Virus record (IMG/VR): IMGVR_UViG_3300037493_002702
Coordinates: 1-38,632 of that record
DNA from: a virus
Strand: one strand, 5' to 3'
Length of the DNA: 38,632 nt
Positions 1 through 5,244 of the stretch are shown here, in pieces. The first letter of the stretch is position 1. Each line of letters opens with the position of its first letter. Below the pieces are notes generated by a model, which searched no databases, had not been told where the DNA came from, and saw only the letters and a list, made by a program, of their open reading frames with translations. The position numbers were made by a program, and so were the translations under genes.

Positions 1-549
1 GCTTGGTGGTGCGTTCGGGCTTTGGATTGGAACATTGACCCCCGCGATGTCATTAAGGCGCTGCTTCCATCCGTGGAACGTGCCGCGCGGCGCACTACTG
101 ATAAGCATGTGCAGGGTTGTATAGCTGCGCTTAAAGATTGGGTTGACGGTAAACCCGCCGATCTTGAAGAGGCGGCACGGGCGGCGGACGCGGCGGCGGA
201 CGCGGCGGCGGACGCGGCGGCGGACGCGGCGCGGGCGGCGGACGCGGCGGCGGACGCGGCGGCGGCGGACGCGGCGGCGGACGCGGCATGGGCGGCGGAC
301 GCGGCATGGGCGGCGGCGCGGGCGGCGGACGCGGCATGGGCGGCGGACGCGGCATGGGCGGCGGCGGACGCGGCATGGGCGGCGCGGGCGGCGGCGCGGG
401 GGGCGGCGGACGCGGCATGGGCGGCGGCGCGGGCGGCGCGGGCGGCGGCGCGGGGGGCGTCGGACGCGGCATGGGCGGCAGAAACGGCAGCCCAGCGGGC
501 CGATCTTATCGCAGCCTTTCCACCTTTGATCTTGCGCGAAAAGAAATAG
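1..549 (+). CDS. Alanine-rich repeat protein, C-terminal part (gene crosses the contig junction)
   Basis: The frame is open from the first base, so the true start lies outside the left edge. The missing N-terminus is found at 38322-38632, giving a joined protein of about 228-230 residues. The N-terminal half is a compact helical-looking domain. From about base 181 it becomes an array of A-A-D-A-A and A-A-D-A-A-W units with occasional Arg. Alanine-rich proteins with an N-terminal domain of this style and a D/R/W-A-A repeat tail are common in phages and some bacteria. Their function is not established, although some resemble the Imm-5 immunity-protein type. The gene heads the early block after a small gene at 38040. 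It ends TAG, and a tiny ORF follows 4 bases later. Membership of this loose family is my recognition from sequence style, and no function is claimed. Confidence 0.8.
   Translation, partial: AWWCVRALDWNIDPRDVIKALLPSVERAARRTTDKHVQGCIAALKDWVDGKPADLEEAARAADAAADAAADAAADAARAADAAADAAAADAAADAAWAADAAWAAARAADAAWAADAAWAAADAAWAARAAARGAADAAWAAARAARAAARGASDAAWAAETAAQRADLIAAFPPLILREKK
181..475 (+). repeat. GC-rich short tandem repeat inside the alanine-rich gene
   Basis: The DNA is built from 9-base words, mainly GCGGCGGAC, GCGGCATGG and GCGGCGCGG, in irregular order. Because the words are multiples of three, at least four reading frames stay open across it. Only the frame coding A-A-D-A-A-W continues into an ordinary protein domain upstream. 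Such an array could change length by slippage or recombination and may be collapsed or mis-assembled. Confidence 0.85.
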
Positions 550-553
550 ACGA

Positions 554-622
554 ATGACGCCCCGCGACAGCGCCTTGATCTGCGCCGCGTTTCTGGCGCT
601 GCTCGTCTATATCCTGATCTGA
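554..622 (+). CDS. Tiny single-membrane-segment peptide (22 aa)
   Basis: ATG at 554 follows the stop of the previous gene by 4 bases, and the stop is TGA at 620-622. After a short polar start (MTPRDS) nearly the whole peptide is hydrophobic (ALICAAFLALLVYILI), compatible with one membrane span. A purine-rich stretch (gaaaagaaatag) precedes it. Similar tiny membrane peptides occur in phage early operons, but 22 codons could be chance. I include it because of its position in a tight gene string and its clean hydrophobic profile. Confidence 0.3.
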   Translation: MTPRDSALICAAFLALLVYILI

Positions 623-637
623 AAGGAAAACCGAATC

Positions 638-865
638 ATGCCTCTTTATCTTGTGACCGTCTCCCGTATTGTGCGGGATATTGTAGAGGGATCAGTAGAA
701 GTTGAAGCGCCAAACGCGGAAGCGGCAGAGAATATGGCGCTTGCATATTGGCACGAAGGAAACCTTGATTTGAACTATACAAGCCCAGCGTGGGACGACG
801 TACCAGACGAAGAACCCAAAGCTAACGCGCGGGAAGTCACAGTAACAGAAAGCCGCGCGCCATGA
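638..865 (+). CDS. Small conserved phage-type protein (75 aa), unknown function
   Basis: It starts at ATG 638 with AAAGGAAAA upstream. The N-terminal half reads like a beta strand followed by a helix (Y-L-V-T-V-S-R, then V-E-V-E-A, then E-A-A-E-N-M-A). This pattern is seen in small early phage proteins whose role is unknown. The C-terminal half is acidic (D-D-V-P-D-E-E-P). Its TGA overlaps the ATG of the next gene as ATGA, which supports translation of both. Confidence 0.75.
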   Translation: MPLYLVTVSRIVRDIVEGSVEVEAPNAEAAENMALAYWHEGNLDLNYTSPAWDDVPDEEPKANAREVTVTESRAP

Positions 866-1512
866 TCGACACCTACTTAGACCCCGATGATACCGCGCTA
901 CTTGAAGCGGTATTGCTGCGCCCGGCCCTGCTGGCGCGCATTGCGGCCCTAGCGCCCAAGCCCGCGCCAGCGCCAGCGCCCAAGCGCGCCAAGGCGCAAG
1001 CCCTGGGCGATAGTCCAAAGCAGCGCGCGGCATGGTTGCGCTTGTCTCCTGATCGGCGATCGTACCTCGCGCGGTGGGAGACCTGGCGCGCGGGCTGGAA
1101 GGCGGCGCGGTATGGGGGCGGCGCTGATCCTGGCCCAGAACCGTTTGACACAACCTCGCCGGAAGCCATCGCCCAAGCGGCGCGCAATGCGGAGTATGAA
1201 GAACGCCTAGCGATGTTTGAAAAAATGCTGACTGAACGCTGGGGCGGAAGCCTTGGCGCGCGGGATGCCGCCTTGAGGGACAGCGCGTCAATCCTGCGCC
1301 GACACTTTGCATCCGATGCTGACCACGCGGCGACGGTACAAGCGCACATGGATAGAGCCAGCGCGGAAGCCTTGGCGCACGCGGCCAAGCGCGCGGCGGA
1401 AGCTGAAGCCAAAGCGGCGCGCGATGCGGAAGCGCAAGCCAAGGCGGAAGCTTGGGCCGCGGCCAATCCCGAACAGGCGGCGGCATTGGCGGCGCGACTG
1501 GCGGCGCGGTAA
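862..1512 (+). CDS. Unrecognised Ala/Lys-rich protein with C-terminal coiled coil (216 aa)
   Basis: It is coupled by an ATGA overlap to the gene before it. The N-terminus is a short acidic helix (D-P-D-D-T-A-L-L-E-A) followed by an A-P repeat linker (about residues 31-41). A middle domain is rich in Trp and Arg (W-L-R-L-S-P-D-R-R, W-E-T-W-R-A-G-W). From about residue 155 to the end it is one long Ala/Glu/Lys/Arg helix, very likely a coiled coil. I do not recognise the family, and base composition matches its neighbours. A large antisense frame covers the same DNA and is judged a shadow. Confidence 0.7.
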   Translation: MIDTYLDPDDTALLEAVLLRPALLARIAALAPKPAPAPAPKRAKAQALGDSPKQRAAWLRLSPDRRSYLARWETWRAGWKAARYGGGADPGPEPFDTTSPEAIAQAARNAEYEERLAMFEKMLTERWGGSLGARDAALRDSASILRRHFASDADHAATVQAHMDRASAEALAHAAKRAAEAEAKAARDAEAQAKAEAWAAANPEQAAALAARLAAR

Positions 1513-1518
1513 CAGGCA

Positions 1519-1553
1519 GGGGGCGCTAGCCCCCCGCCACCTGGCCCGGCCCG
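1519..1553 (+). other. Two GC-rich inverted repeats between early genes
   Basis: GGGGGC (1519-1524) and GCCCCC (1529-1534) can form a tight stem with a 4-base loop. Just after it CCACC...GGTGG encloses tandem GGCCCGGCCC words. No run of T follows, so a classical intrinsic terminator is not supported. It may be a processing or attenuation structure in the early transcript. Confidence 0.4.
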
Positions 1554-1607
1554 TGCGGCCCGGCCCGGTGGCGATAATGCCAAACACGAAGGACAGAGGA
1601 AAAGAGA

Positions 1608-2030
1608 ATGACACGCGTAGAAGCAATGCGCCAAACCATGCAGGAAGACACATTACGCAGGCTTGGTTTTACGCAAGATGAAGCTGAAAAGCTGCGCCGC
1701 ATCAGCAAGACCCTACACCGCTGGCATGAAAGGGAATGTGGTACGGATGGGGGCTGTATTGAACGGGACGAAGCCACCGGCAAGGCGTTTTGGCTTAACG
1801 CTATGACCGGGCGCCGGTATCCCATACAGGACCGCGAAACGGGCGCCCGCAAGCGATTGGCCGAAATCATGCTGCAGCGCGGGTTGCGTGTCGGGGGCGG
1901 AAACGCCGAATTGACCACGTATGTCCAGACCGACCCACGCGGCGCGGCCCTTTATATCTTGCGCCCTGGTGACGTGCCGGAAGGCAAAGAGCCGGAATCC
2001 TACTATTCAAACGGCTTGTGCGTGTATTGA
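1608..2030 (+). CDS. Conserved early phage protein (140 aa), unknown function
   Basis: It starts at ATG 1608 after AGAGGAAAAGAGA. Recognisable features are R-R-I-S-K-T-L-H-R-W-H-E-R-E-C-G at about residues 30-45, I-E-R-D near residue 51, P-I-Q-D-R-E in the middle, and a C-terminal block Q-T-D-P-R-G-A-A-L-Y-I-L-R-P-G-D-V. I know this arrangement from small proteins in proteobacterial phages, usually near replication or early genes, with no assigned function. The conserved Cys and Trp/His residues could bind metal, but no clear site is visible. It sits between two GC-rich hairpins and the pentapeptide-repeat gene. Confidence 0.8.
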   Translation: MTRVEAMRQTMQEDTLRRLGFTQDEAEKLRRISKTLHRWHERECGTDGGCIERDEATGKAFWLNAMTGRRYPIQDRETGARKRLAEIMLQRGLRVGGGNAELTTYVQTDPRGAALYILRPGDVPEGKEPESYYSNGLCVY

Positions 2031-2045
2031 GGGAGATAGGACACA

Positions 2046-2648
2046 ATGATACAGGGAGAAATTGCCGCCGTCTTGGCGGACCATGTGCGCTGGCTGCGCG
2101 GAGAAGGCGGCAAGCGCGCGGTATTGACCCGCACGGTATTGACCCGCACGGATTTGACCTGCGCGCGTTTGTCCGGCGCGGATTTGTCCGGCGCGGATTT
2201 GTCCGGCGCGGATTTGTCCGGCGCGGATTTGACCGGCGCGGATTTGACCGGCGCGGATTTGACCGGCGCGGATTTGACCGGCACGGTATTGACCCGCACG
2301 GATTTGACCGGCGCGCGTTTGACCGGCGCGGATTTGACCGGCGCGGGTTTGACCGGCGCGCGTTTGACCGGCGCGGATTTGTCCGGCGCGCGTCTGTCCG
2401 GCGCGGATTTGTCCGGCGCGACCGTGAATCGTTTGCTGCGCCGCGCCACGCGGGCGGATGGCTACGAATTTAGTCTCTGGGATTGTCAGGAAGGCTTTTT
2501 TATCGCGGCGGGCTGTCGCTGGTTCACTTTGGCCAAAGCTCGCCAGCATTGGACCGCCACGCGCGGCTGGACGCCGCTTGGCTATGAAAGCTTGGACATT
2601 CTCGATTTCTTCGCCGCCGCAATCACCAGAACCGAAAAGGAAACTTGA
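2046..2648 (+). CDS. Pentapeptide-repeat protein with phage-specific C-terminal domain (200 aa)
   Basis: It starts at ATG 2046 behind GAGGGAGATAGG. Residues about 26-125 are twenty pentapeptide units of the A-D-L-S-G / A-D-L-T-G type, which fold as a right-handed four-sided beta-helix. Several characterised pentapeptide proteins (MfpA, Qnr, AlbG) mimic DNA and bind gyrase, so a DNA-mimic role is possible but inferred. The C-terminal 70 residues are a separate conserved unit, with Y-E-F-S-L-W-D then A-G-C-R-W-F-T then A-R-Q-H-W and T-R-G. I recognise this unit from other phage pentapeptide proteins. Near-identity of the repeats at DNA level suggests recent expansion. Several shadow frames across the array are ignored. 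Confidence 0.9.
   Translation: MIQGEIAAVLADHVRWLRGEGGKRAVLTRTVLTRTDLTCARLSGADLSGADLSGADLSGADLTGADLTGADLTGADLTGTVLTRTDLTGARLTGADLTGAGLTGARLTGADLSGARLSGADLSGATVNRLLRRATRADGYEFSLWDCQEGFFIAAGCRWFTLAKARQHWTATRGWTPLGYESLDILDFFAAAITRTEKET
2121..2420 (+). repeat. Twenty tandem 15-base units encoding pentapeptides
   Basis: The units follow the consensus GATTTGNCCGGCGCG. Runs of exactly identical units (for example consecutive GATTTGTCCGGCGCG and then GATTTGACCGGCGCG copies) indicate recent duplication or gene conversion. Two early units use GTATTGACCCGCACG, and a third copy of that variant reappears mid-array. Confidence 0.9.
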
Positions 2649-2651
2649 ACC

Positions 2652-2939
2652 ATGACCACACACACCCCCGGCCCTTGGGGCATAAAGCGCGTCAACTATG
2701 GCGCGTACCACGCCGGTCCTGCTGCGCTGGATCGGCCAAGCAAGGAGGCGATTGACTACGCGCGCAAAAGCGGGGTTGACCTGCTGGCGCGGCGCTTAGC
2801 TAACGCTTACCTTGTTGCCGCTGCGCCTAACATGCTCGCCGCGCTCAAGTACGTTCTGGCTTGCATTGAGTGCGGCGACCCGGTGGACCCGCAAATAATC
2901 CGCGACGCGGCGGCGCTGGCTGAAGGCCGCGCGCCATGA
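2652..2939 (+). CDS. Conserved small phage protein of the T-P-G-P-W type (95 aa)
   Basis: The start at ATG 2652 is 3 bases after the previous stop. The N-terminal T-P-G-P-W and central N-A-Y-L-V-A-A-A-P-N-M-L-A-A-L-K are the hallmarks of a family of small proteins very widespread in phages of proteobacteria. They occur in early regions and their function is unknown. The length is normal for the family. The stop overlaps the next ATG (ATGA at 2936-2939). Confidence 0.8.
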   Translation: MTTHTPGPWGIKRVNYGAYHAGPAALDRPSKEAIDYARKSGVDLLARRLANAYLVAAAPNMLAALKYVLACIECGDPVDPQIIRDAAALAEGRAP

Positions 2940-3115
2940 CTACCAATCCCACCCGCCGCCGGCGCTGGCGCGTCACCCGATGGGACGGCGACGGAACGCC
3001 GCCCCGCACGGTCGCCACCTTTGGCAATAGGACCGCCGCCCTTGCGGCGCGGGACGCGCGCCAGGCGGCCGAACCGCGCCGCTGGTTCTACGTCACCCGG
3101 GCGGCAGCGCCATGA
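2936..3115 (+). CDS. Small very basic protein (59 aa), unrecognised
   Basis: ATG at 2936 overlaps the previous stop (ATGA), and its own TGA (3113-3115) overlaps the next ATG, so it is coupled on both sides. The N-terminus is N-P-T-R-R-R-R-W-R-V-T-R-W-D-G-D-G. A central A-T-F-G-N-R-T-A-A-L-A-A-R-D looks like an AP2-type or integrase-arm-like beta-strand plus helix element. The high Arg content suggests nucleic-acid binding, but this is inference. It falls just under a 60-residue cutoff and would be missed by default gene calling. Confidence 0.6.
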   Translation: MTTNPTRRRRWRVTRWDGDGTPPRTVATFGNRTAALAARDARQAAEPRRWFYVTRAAAP

Positions 3116-3177
3116 TTACGCTGCTGATCCGCGCCATCTGCCTCTTAATCGCAACCGGAAGGAACCCAAGACCATGA
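3112..3177 (+). CDS. Tiny hydrophobic peptide (21 aa)
   Basis: It is linked by ATGA overlaps to the genes on both sides (3112-3115 and 3174-3177). The sequence starts with a hydrophobic stretch (M-I-T-L-L-I-R-A-I-C-L-L-I-A) and ends basic. It may be a real membrane peptide, or only a device coupling translation of the basic protein to the gene at 3174. The exact overlaps are the only support. Confidence 0.35.
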   Translation: MITLLIRAICLLIATGRNPRP

Positions 3178-3419
3178 CCCAGGACGACCACGACACATGC
3201 ACCGCCATCCTCTACGCGCGTTGGCTGGCAGACCAAGACAAGATGCCCCTCCCGCCTGACGATTGCAGCATCTCGACCGAGTGGGGGCGGGTGCTGCTGC
3301 GCGACGGCAGCCAATCACAACGCATTCGGCAAGTGACGTTTCACGGCGCGCGGTATTCGGTGGGGGTTCAGTTGCCTAATTGGGCACACGATCCGACGCC
3401 AAGCCATGCGCCAAGCTAG
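3174..3419 (+). CDS. Unrecognised early protein (81 aa)
   Basis: The frame is open further upstream. I choose ATG 3174 because GGAAGGAAC precedes it at good spacing and it forms an ATGA overlap with the peptide before. The protein begins M-T-Q-D-D-H-D-T. Its C-terminal half (Q-R-I-R-Q-V-T-F-H-G-A-R-Y-S-V-G-V) looks like beta strands. No family is recognised. It is the last gene before a 118-base gap. Confidence 0.6.
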   Translation: MTQDDHDTCTAILYARWLADQDKMPLPPDDCSISTEWGRVLLRDGSQSQRIRQVTFHGARYSVGVQLPNWAHDPTPSHAPS

Positions 3420-3430
3420 GAAAAGGACCA

Positions 3431-3468
3431 CCCGCCAGGGAACCAAAGTAAGGGCTCGACCTGGCGGG
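3431..3468 (+). other. Perfect 9-bp inverted repeat in a 118-base gap
   Basis: CCCGCCAGG (3431-3439) pairs with CCTGGCGGG (3460-3468) around a 20-base loop. No T tract follows on either strand. This could be a weak terminator, a processing site or an operator between two early gene groups. Apart from the Shine-Dalgarno sequence of the next gene, nothing else is visible in 3420-3537. Confidence 0.4.
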
Positions 3469-3537
3469 CGTCGCGGGGTCGGGAGGAAAGCCGCCACGCG
3501 ATCCGGTAACGCTACACAATCTTGAAAGGAAATGCAA

Positions 3538-3825
3538 ATGACAATTTTGGACTTTGCGTGGCTGGCGCTAAGCGGACTGTTGGTAGGGGCGCTGGTGCTT
3601 CTGGCTGGCGTTTTGGAAATAGGAAAGGAAAACAGGAAAATGACCACACCCACCAAGAAACAGTACCCCGGCGGTATTGTCGTTCAAGATTACGGGCGAG
3701 AAGAATACCTCGATGGTATTCTAATGCAGTATGCAGTTATGGGTAAGAAAGGCGACATGGCGTATTTCTCAACCAAAGAGGACGCGCACTTGTTCGCAAA
3801 AGCAAAATCAGCGGGGTTGAAATGA
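3538..3825 (+). CDS. Small protein with N-terminal membrane segment (95 aa)
   Basis: ATG at 3532 and 3538 share a frame. I prefer 3538 because AAAGGA is then about 9 bases upstream. Residues about 5-28 are hydrophobic (A-W-L-A-L-S-G-L-L-V-G-A-L-V-L-L-A-G), a likely single membrane span. A soluble domain follows with Q-Y-P-G-G-I-V-V-Q-D-Y-G. A second strong Shine-Dalgarno (GGAAAGGAAAACAGGA) sits before an in-frame ATG at 3640. A shorter soluble product (about 61 aa) may therefore also be made, or the gene may be a fusion of two units. No family is recognised. Confidence 0.6.
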   Translation: MTILDFAWLALSGLLVGALVLLAGVLEIGKENRKMTTPTKKQYPGGIVVQDYGREEYLDGILMQYAVMGKKGDMAYFSTKEDAHLFAKAKSAGLK

Positions 3826-4220
3826 CCGTGTTGATTGACCCCATGCCGTTCCGCTCGCTGCGGGTGCTGACGGCTTCCATTGTGGTCCACGAGGAACTGC
3901 GTCGAAAGGCGCCGGAAGGTAGCGAAGAACGCTGGCGCATCGAACGCAAGCTGGCGGCCTTGGGGCGGCAGCTTGACGAGGCGGAAGCCGTTTGGCTGGC
4001 GCACAACCGCACCAAGGCGCTAGATGGGCCGAGCGGCCCTTTCTTAATGGTGCCAGAAGCCAAAACCCTACGCGATGAATTTGCATCTGAAGCCATGAAA
4101 AAACTGATGGACACGTCAGGCTTAAAAGCTGCCGCCCATCACGACGTAGCAAACCGCATCGGGCTGGGGAAGTTGTCCTATGGCATTGCCGACGCCATGA
4201 TGGAGGCACGGAAGAAATGA
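3822..4220 (+). CDS. Unrecognised mostly helical protein (132 aa)
   Basis: It overlaps the previous stop by ATGA. The central part has heptad-like charged helices (H-E-E-L-R-R-K-A-P-E-G and R-W-R-I-E-R-K-L-A-A-L-G-R-Q-L-D-E-A-E). The C-terminal half is also helical and ends M-M-E-A-R-K-K. It gives the impression of a small soluble helical bundle. The stop overlaps the following ATG (ATGA at 4217-4220), supporting the operon. Confidence 0.7.
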   Translation: MTVLIDPMPFRSLRVLTASIVVHEELRRKAPEGSEERWRIERKLAALGRQLDEAEAVWLAHNRTKALDGPSGPFLMVPEAKTLRDEFASEAMKKLMDTSGLKAAAHHDVANRIGLGKLSYGIADAMMEARKK

Positions 4221-4405
4221 CCAAAACCAGAAAGAAGAAGAAGAAGAAGCTGCGCTGCCTTTCGTGTTTGATCGGTGGTTATACTCAGACCCAGTGTTTG
4301 CCGGGCGATGGTAGGCCGCTTTTTATATGCAGCCGTTGCAATGCTTCGTGGACGTGCGGAAAAGATGGCGGTGAATACGTGCTGGAAGGGAAGAAAGATG
4401 AGTGA
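4217..4405 (+). CDS. Small zinc-ribbon-like protein with poly-Lys N-terminus (62 aa)
   Basis: It overlaps the previous gene by ATGA. Residues 3-11 are a Lys/Arg run coded by repeated AAG. They are followed by C14-x2-C17 and C38-S-R-C41 knuckles with extra Cys at 27 and 47. The spacing fits a zinc ribbon, so zinc binding and perhaps nucleic-acid or transcription contact are likely. The partner is unknown. Confidence 0.7.
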   Translation: MTKTRKKKKKKLRCLSCLIGGYTQTQCLPGDGRPLFICSRCNASWTCGKDGGEYVLEGKKDE

Positions 4406-4697
4406 CGACATCAAATCCGAAGGCTACATCTTCGCCAACCTCTGCCATAACGTATCTCAGGCGCTTTATGCGGCGATGATACAAAAGCGTTGGCGTCAAG
4501 GCTATGCACTAAAGCGAGTGCATAGTGGCAACATGCGCTTATCTGACATAGCAAAGACGCTGGCAGAACTCGGCGCCCACATGGAGGTGACGGTCAAGTT
4601 TATTGATGCGCCTGATGGGATGGAAGAGAAGAAAGACGATATGCACCACACAACTATTGCCGCCGCCATCCGCGCCGCAGCGGGGGAGGGGAAGTGA
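4398..4697 (+). CDS. Unrecognised early protein (99 aa)
   Basis: The frame is open from 4275. ATG 4398 is chosen because GGAAGGGAAGAAAG sits just upstream and the overlap with the zinc-ribbon gene is then only 8 bases. It starts M-S-D-D-I-K-S-E-G-Y-I-F. The rest looks helical, with R-L-S-D-I-A-K-T-L-A-E-L-G-A-H resembling a helix-turn-helix-like segment at about residues 50-65, although no confident DNA-binding fold can be assigned. The stop overlaps the next start. Confidence 0.65.
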   Translation: MSDDIKSEGYIFANLCHNVSQALYAAMIQKRWRQGYALKRVHSGNMRLSDIAKTLAELGAHMEVTVKFIDAPDGMEEKKDDMHHTTIAAAIRAAAGEGK

Positions 4698-5032
4698 TGA
4701 CCGAGTTTTCCTTTTGGATTTTAGCCGTCGCCATTGGATGCGCGGCGGGCGCAGTCTTAATTACCGCCAAGCAAGCAATCTGCGAAATCATCCCGTTGCC
4801 AGAATTAGCCCTCAAGCCTGCCGCCCCCGACCAATGGCGGATCGTGACAGAAGGCGTCTTGGCGCTGGATGGGACAAGCTATGAAATTAGGCTTGAGAAT
4901 GTTGCTGCCATTGCGGCATTCCGCATTTATCATCGCGGTCGCTCTGTGGAGTGGGAATTGCGGCTAGAGAAAGCGAAACAGACAACCCTTCGCCACATGA
5001 GGGAAATGATTGAAGTGGGGGTTGAGCCGTGA
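4697..5032 (+). CDS. Membrane-anchored small protein (111 aa)
   Basis: A GTG at 4694 and an ATG at 4697 are both possible. ATG 4697 overlaps the previous stop by one base and has GGGGGAGGGGA upstream. Residues about 4-24 are hydrophobic (F-W-I-L-A-V-A-I-G-C-A-A-G-A-V-L-I), a single span or uncleaved signal. The remainder is a soluble domain of mixed beta strands and a final helix. Function is unknown. The stop TGA overlaps the GTG start of the next gene. Confidence 0.65.
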   Translation: MTEFSFWILAVAIGCAAGAVLITAKQAICEIIPLPELALKPAAPDQWRIVTEGVLALDGTSYEIRLENVAAIAAFRIYHRGRSVEWELRLEKAKQTTLRHMREMIEVGVEP

Positions 5033-5244
5033 CCGTCACGCAATTAAACCCCCCGTTGCCGGTGGTGACGCCTAAAGGCACCGCCTGGGCGCATGTGCTG
5101 GTGGATTACGGGCCGGAAGCAGATTTGCTATGGGTCTGCTTCCAAGACGCTGGCGGCGAGTGCTGGACCTGGCGCAACCAAGACATTCGCGCCCAACCGA
5201 ACATCACCCTTGGACGGGGCGCTAGGCCACCGTCTGAAGGTTGA
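5029..5244 (+). CDS. Conserved small phage protein (71 aa)
   Basis: It uses GTG 5029, overlapping the previous stop. The core A-H-V-L-V-D-Y-G-P-E-A-D-L-L-W-V-C-F plus C-W-T-W-R-N and a final N-I-T-L-G-R matches a small family I know from proteobacterial phage early regions, of unknown function. Its 3' end overlaps the convergent primase-helicase gene by 23 bases, so there is no room for a separate terminator between the two transcription units. Confidence 0.75.
   Translation: MTVTQLNPPLPVVTPKGTAWAHVLVDYGPEADLLWVCFQDAGGECWTWRNQDIRAQPNITLGRGARPPSEG

Noticed and set aside
1-167. True direct terminal repeat of the packaged DNA
   Set aside because: The copies are not identical and end inside a gene exactly at the contig limits, which fits assembly overlap of a circular map better than a physical repeat; read-depth data would be needed to claim one.
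131-472. Proline-rich leftward ORF and two Arg- or Gly-rich rightward ORFs over the alanine array
   Set aside because: They exist only because 9-base repeats keep all frames open; none continues into non-repeat conserved sequence.
692-1634. Long leftward ORFs opposite the 862-1512 gene
   Set aside because: GC-rich antisense shadows; the rightward gene has ATGA coupling and ordinary protein features.
1578-1681. Short rightward ORF starting ATG 1578
   Set aside because: Overlaps the conserved gene at 1608 in another frame and has no ribosome site.
2121-2420. CRISPR-like array
   Set aside because: Units are contiguous 15-mers without spacers, inside a coding frame.
2003-2711. Leftward and alternate-frame repeat ORFs over the pentapeptide array
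   Set aside because: Products of the 15-base period; only the frame at 2046-2648 has a conserved C-terminal domain and a ribosome site.
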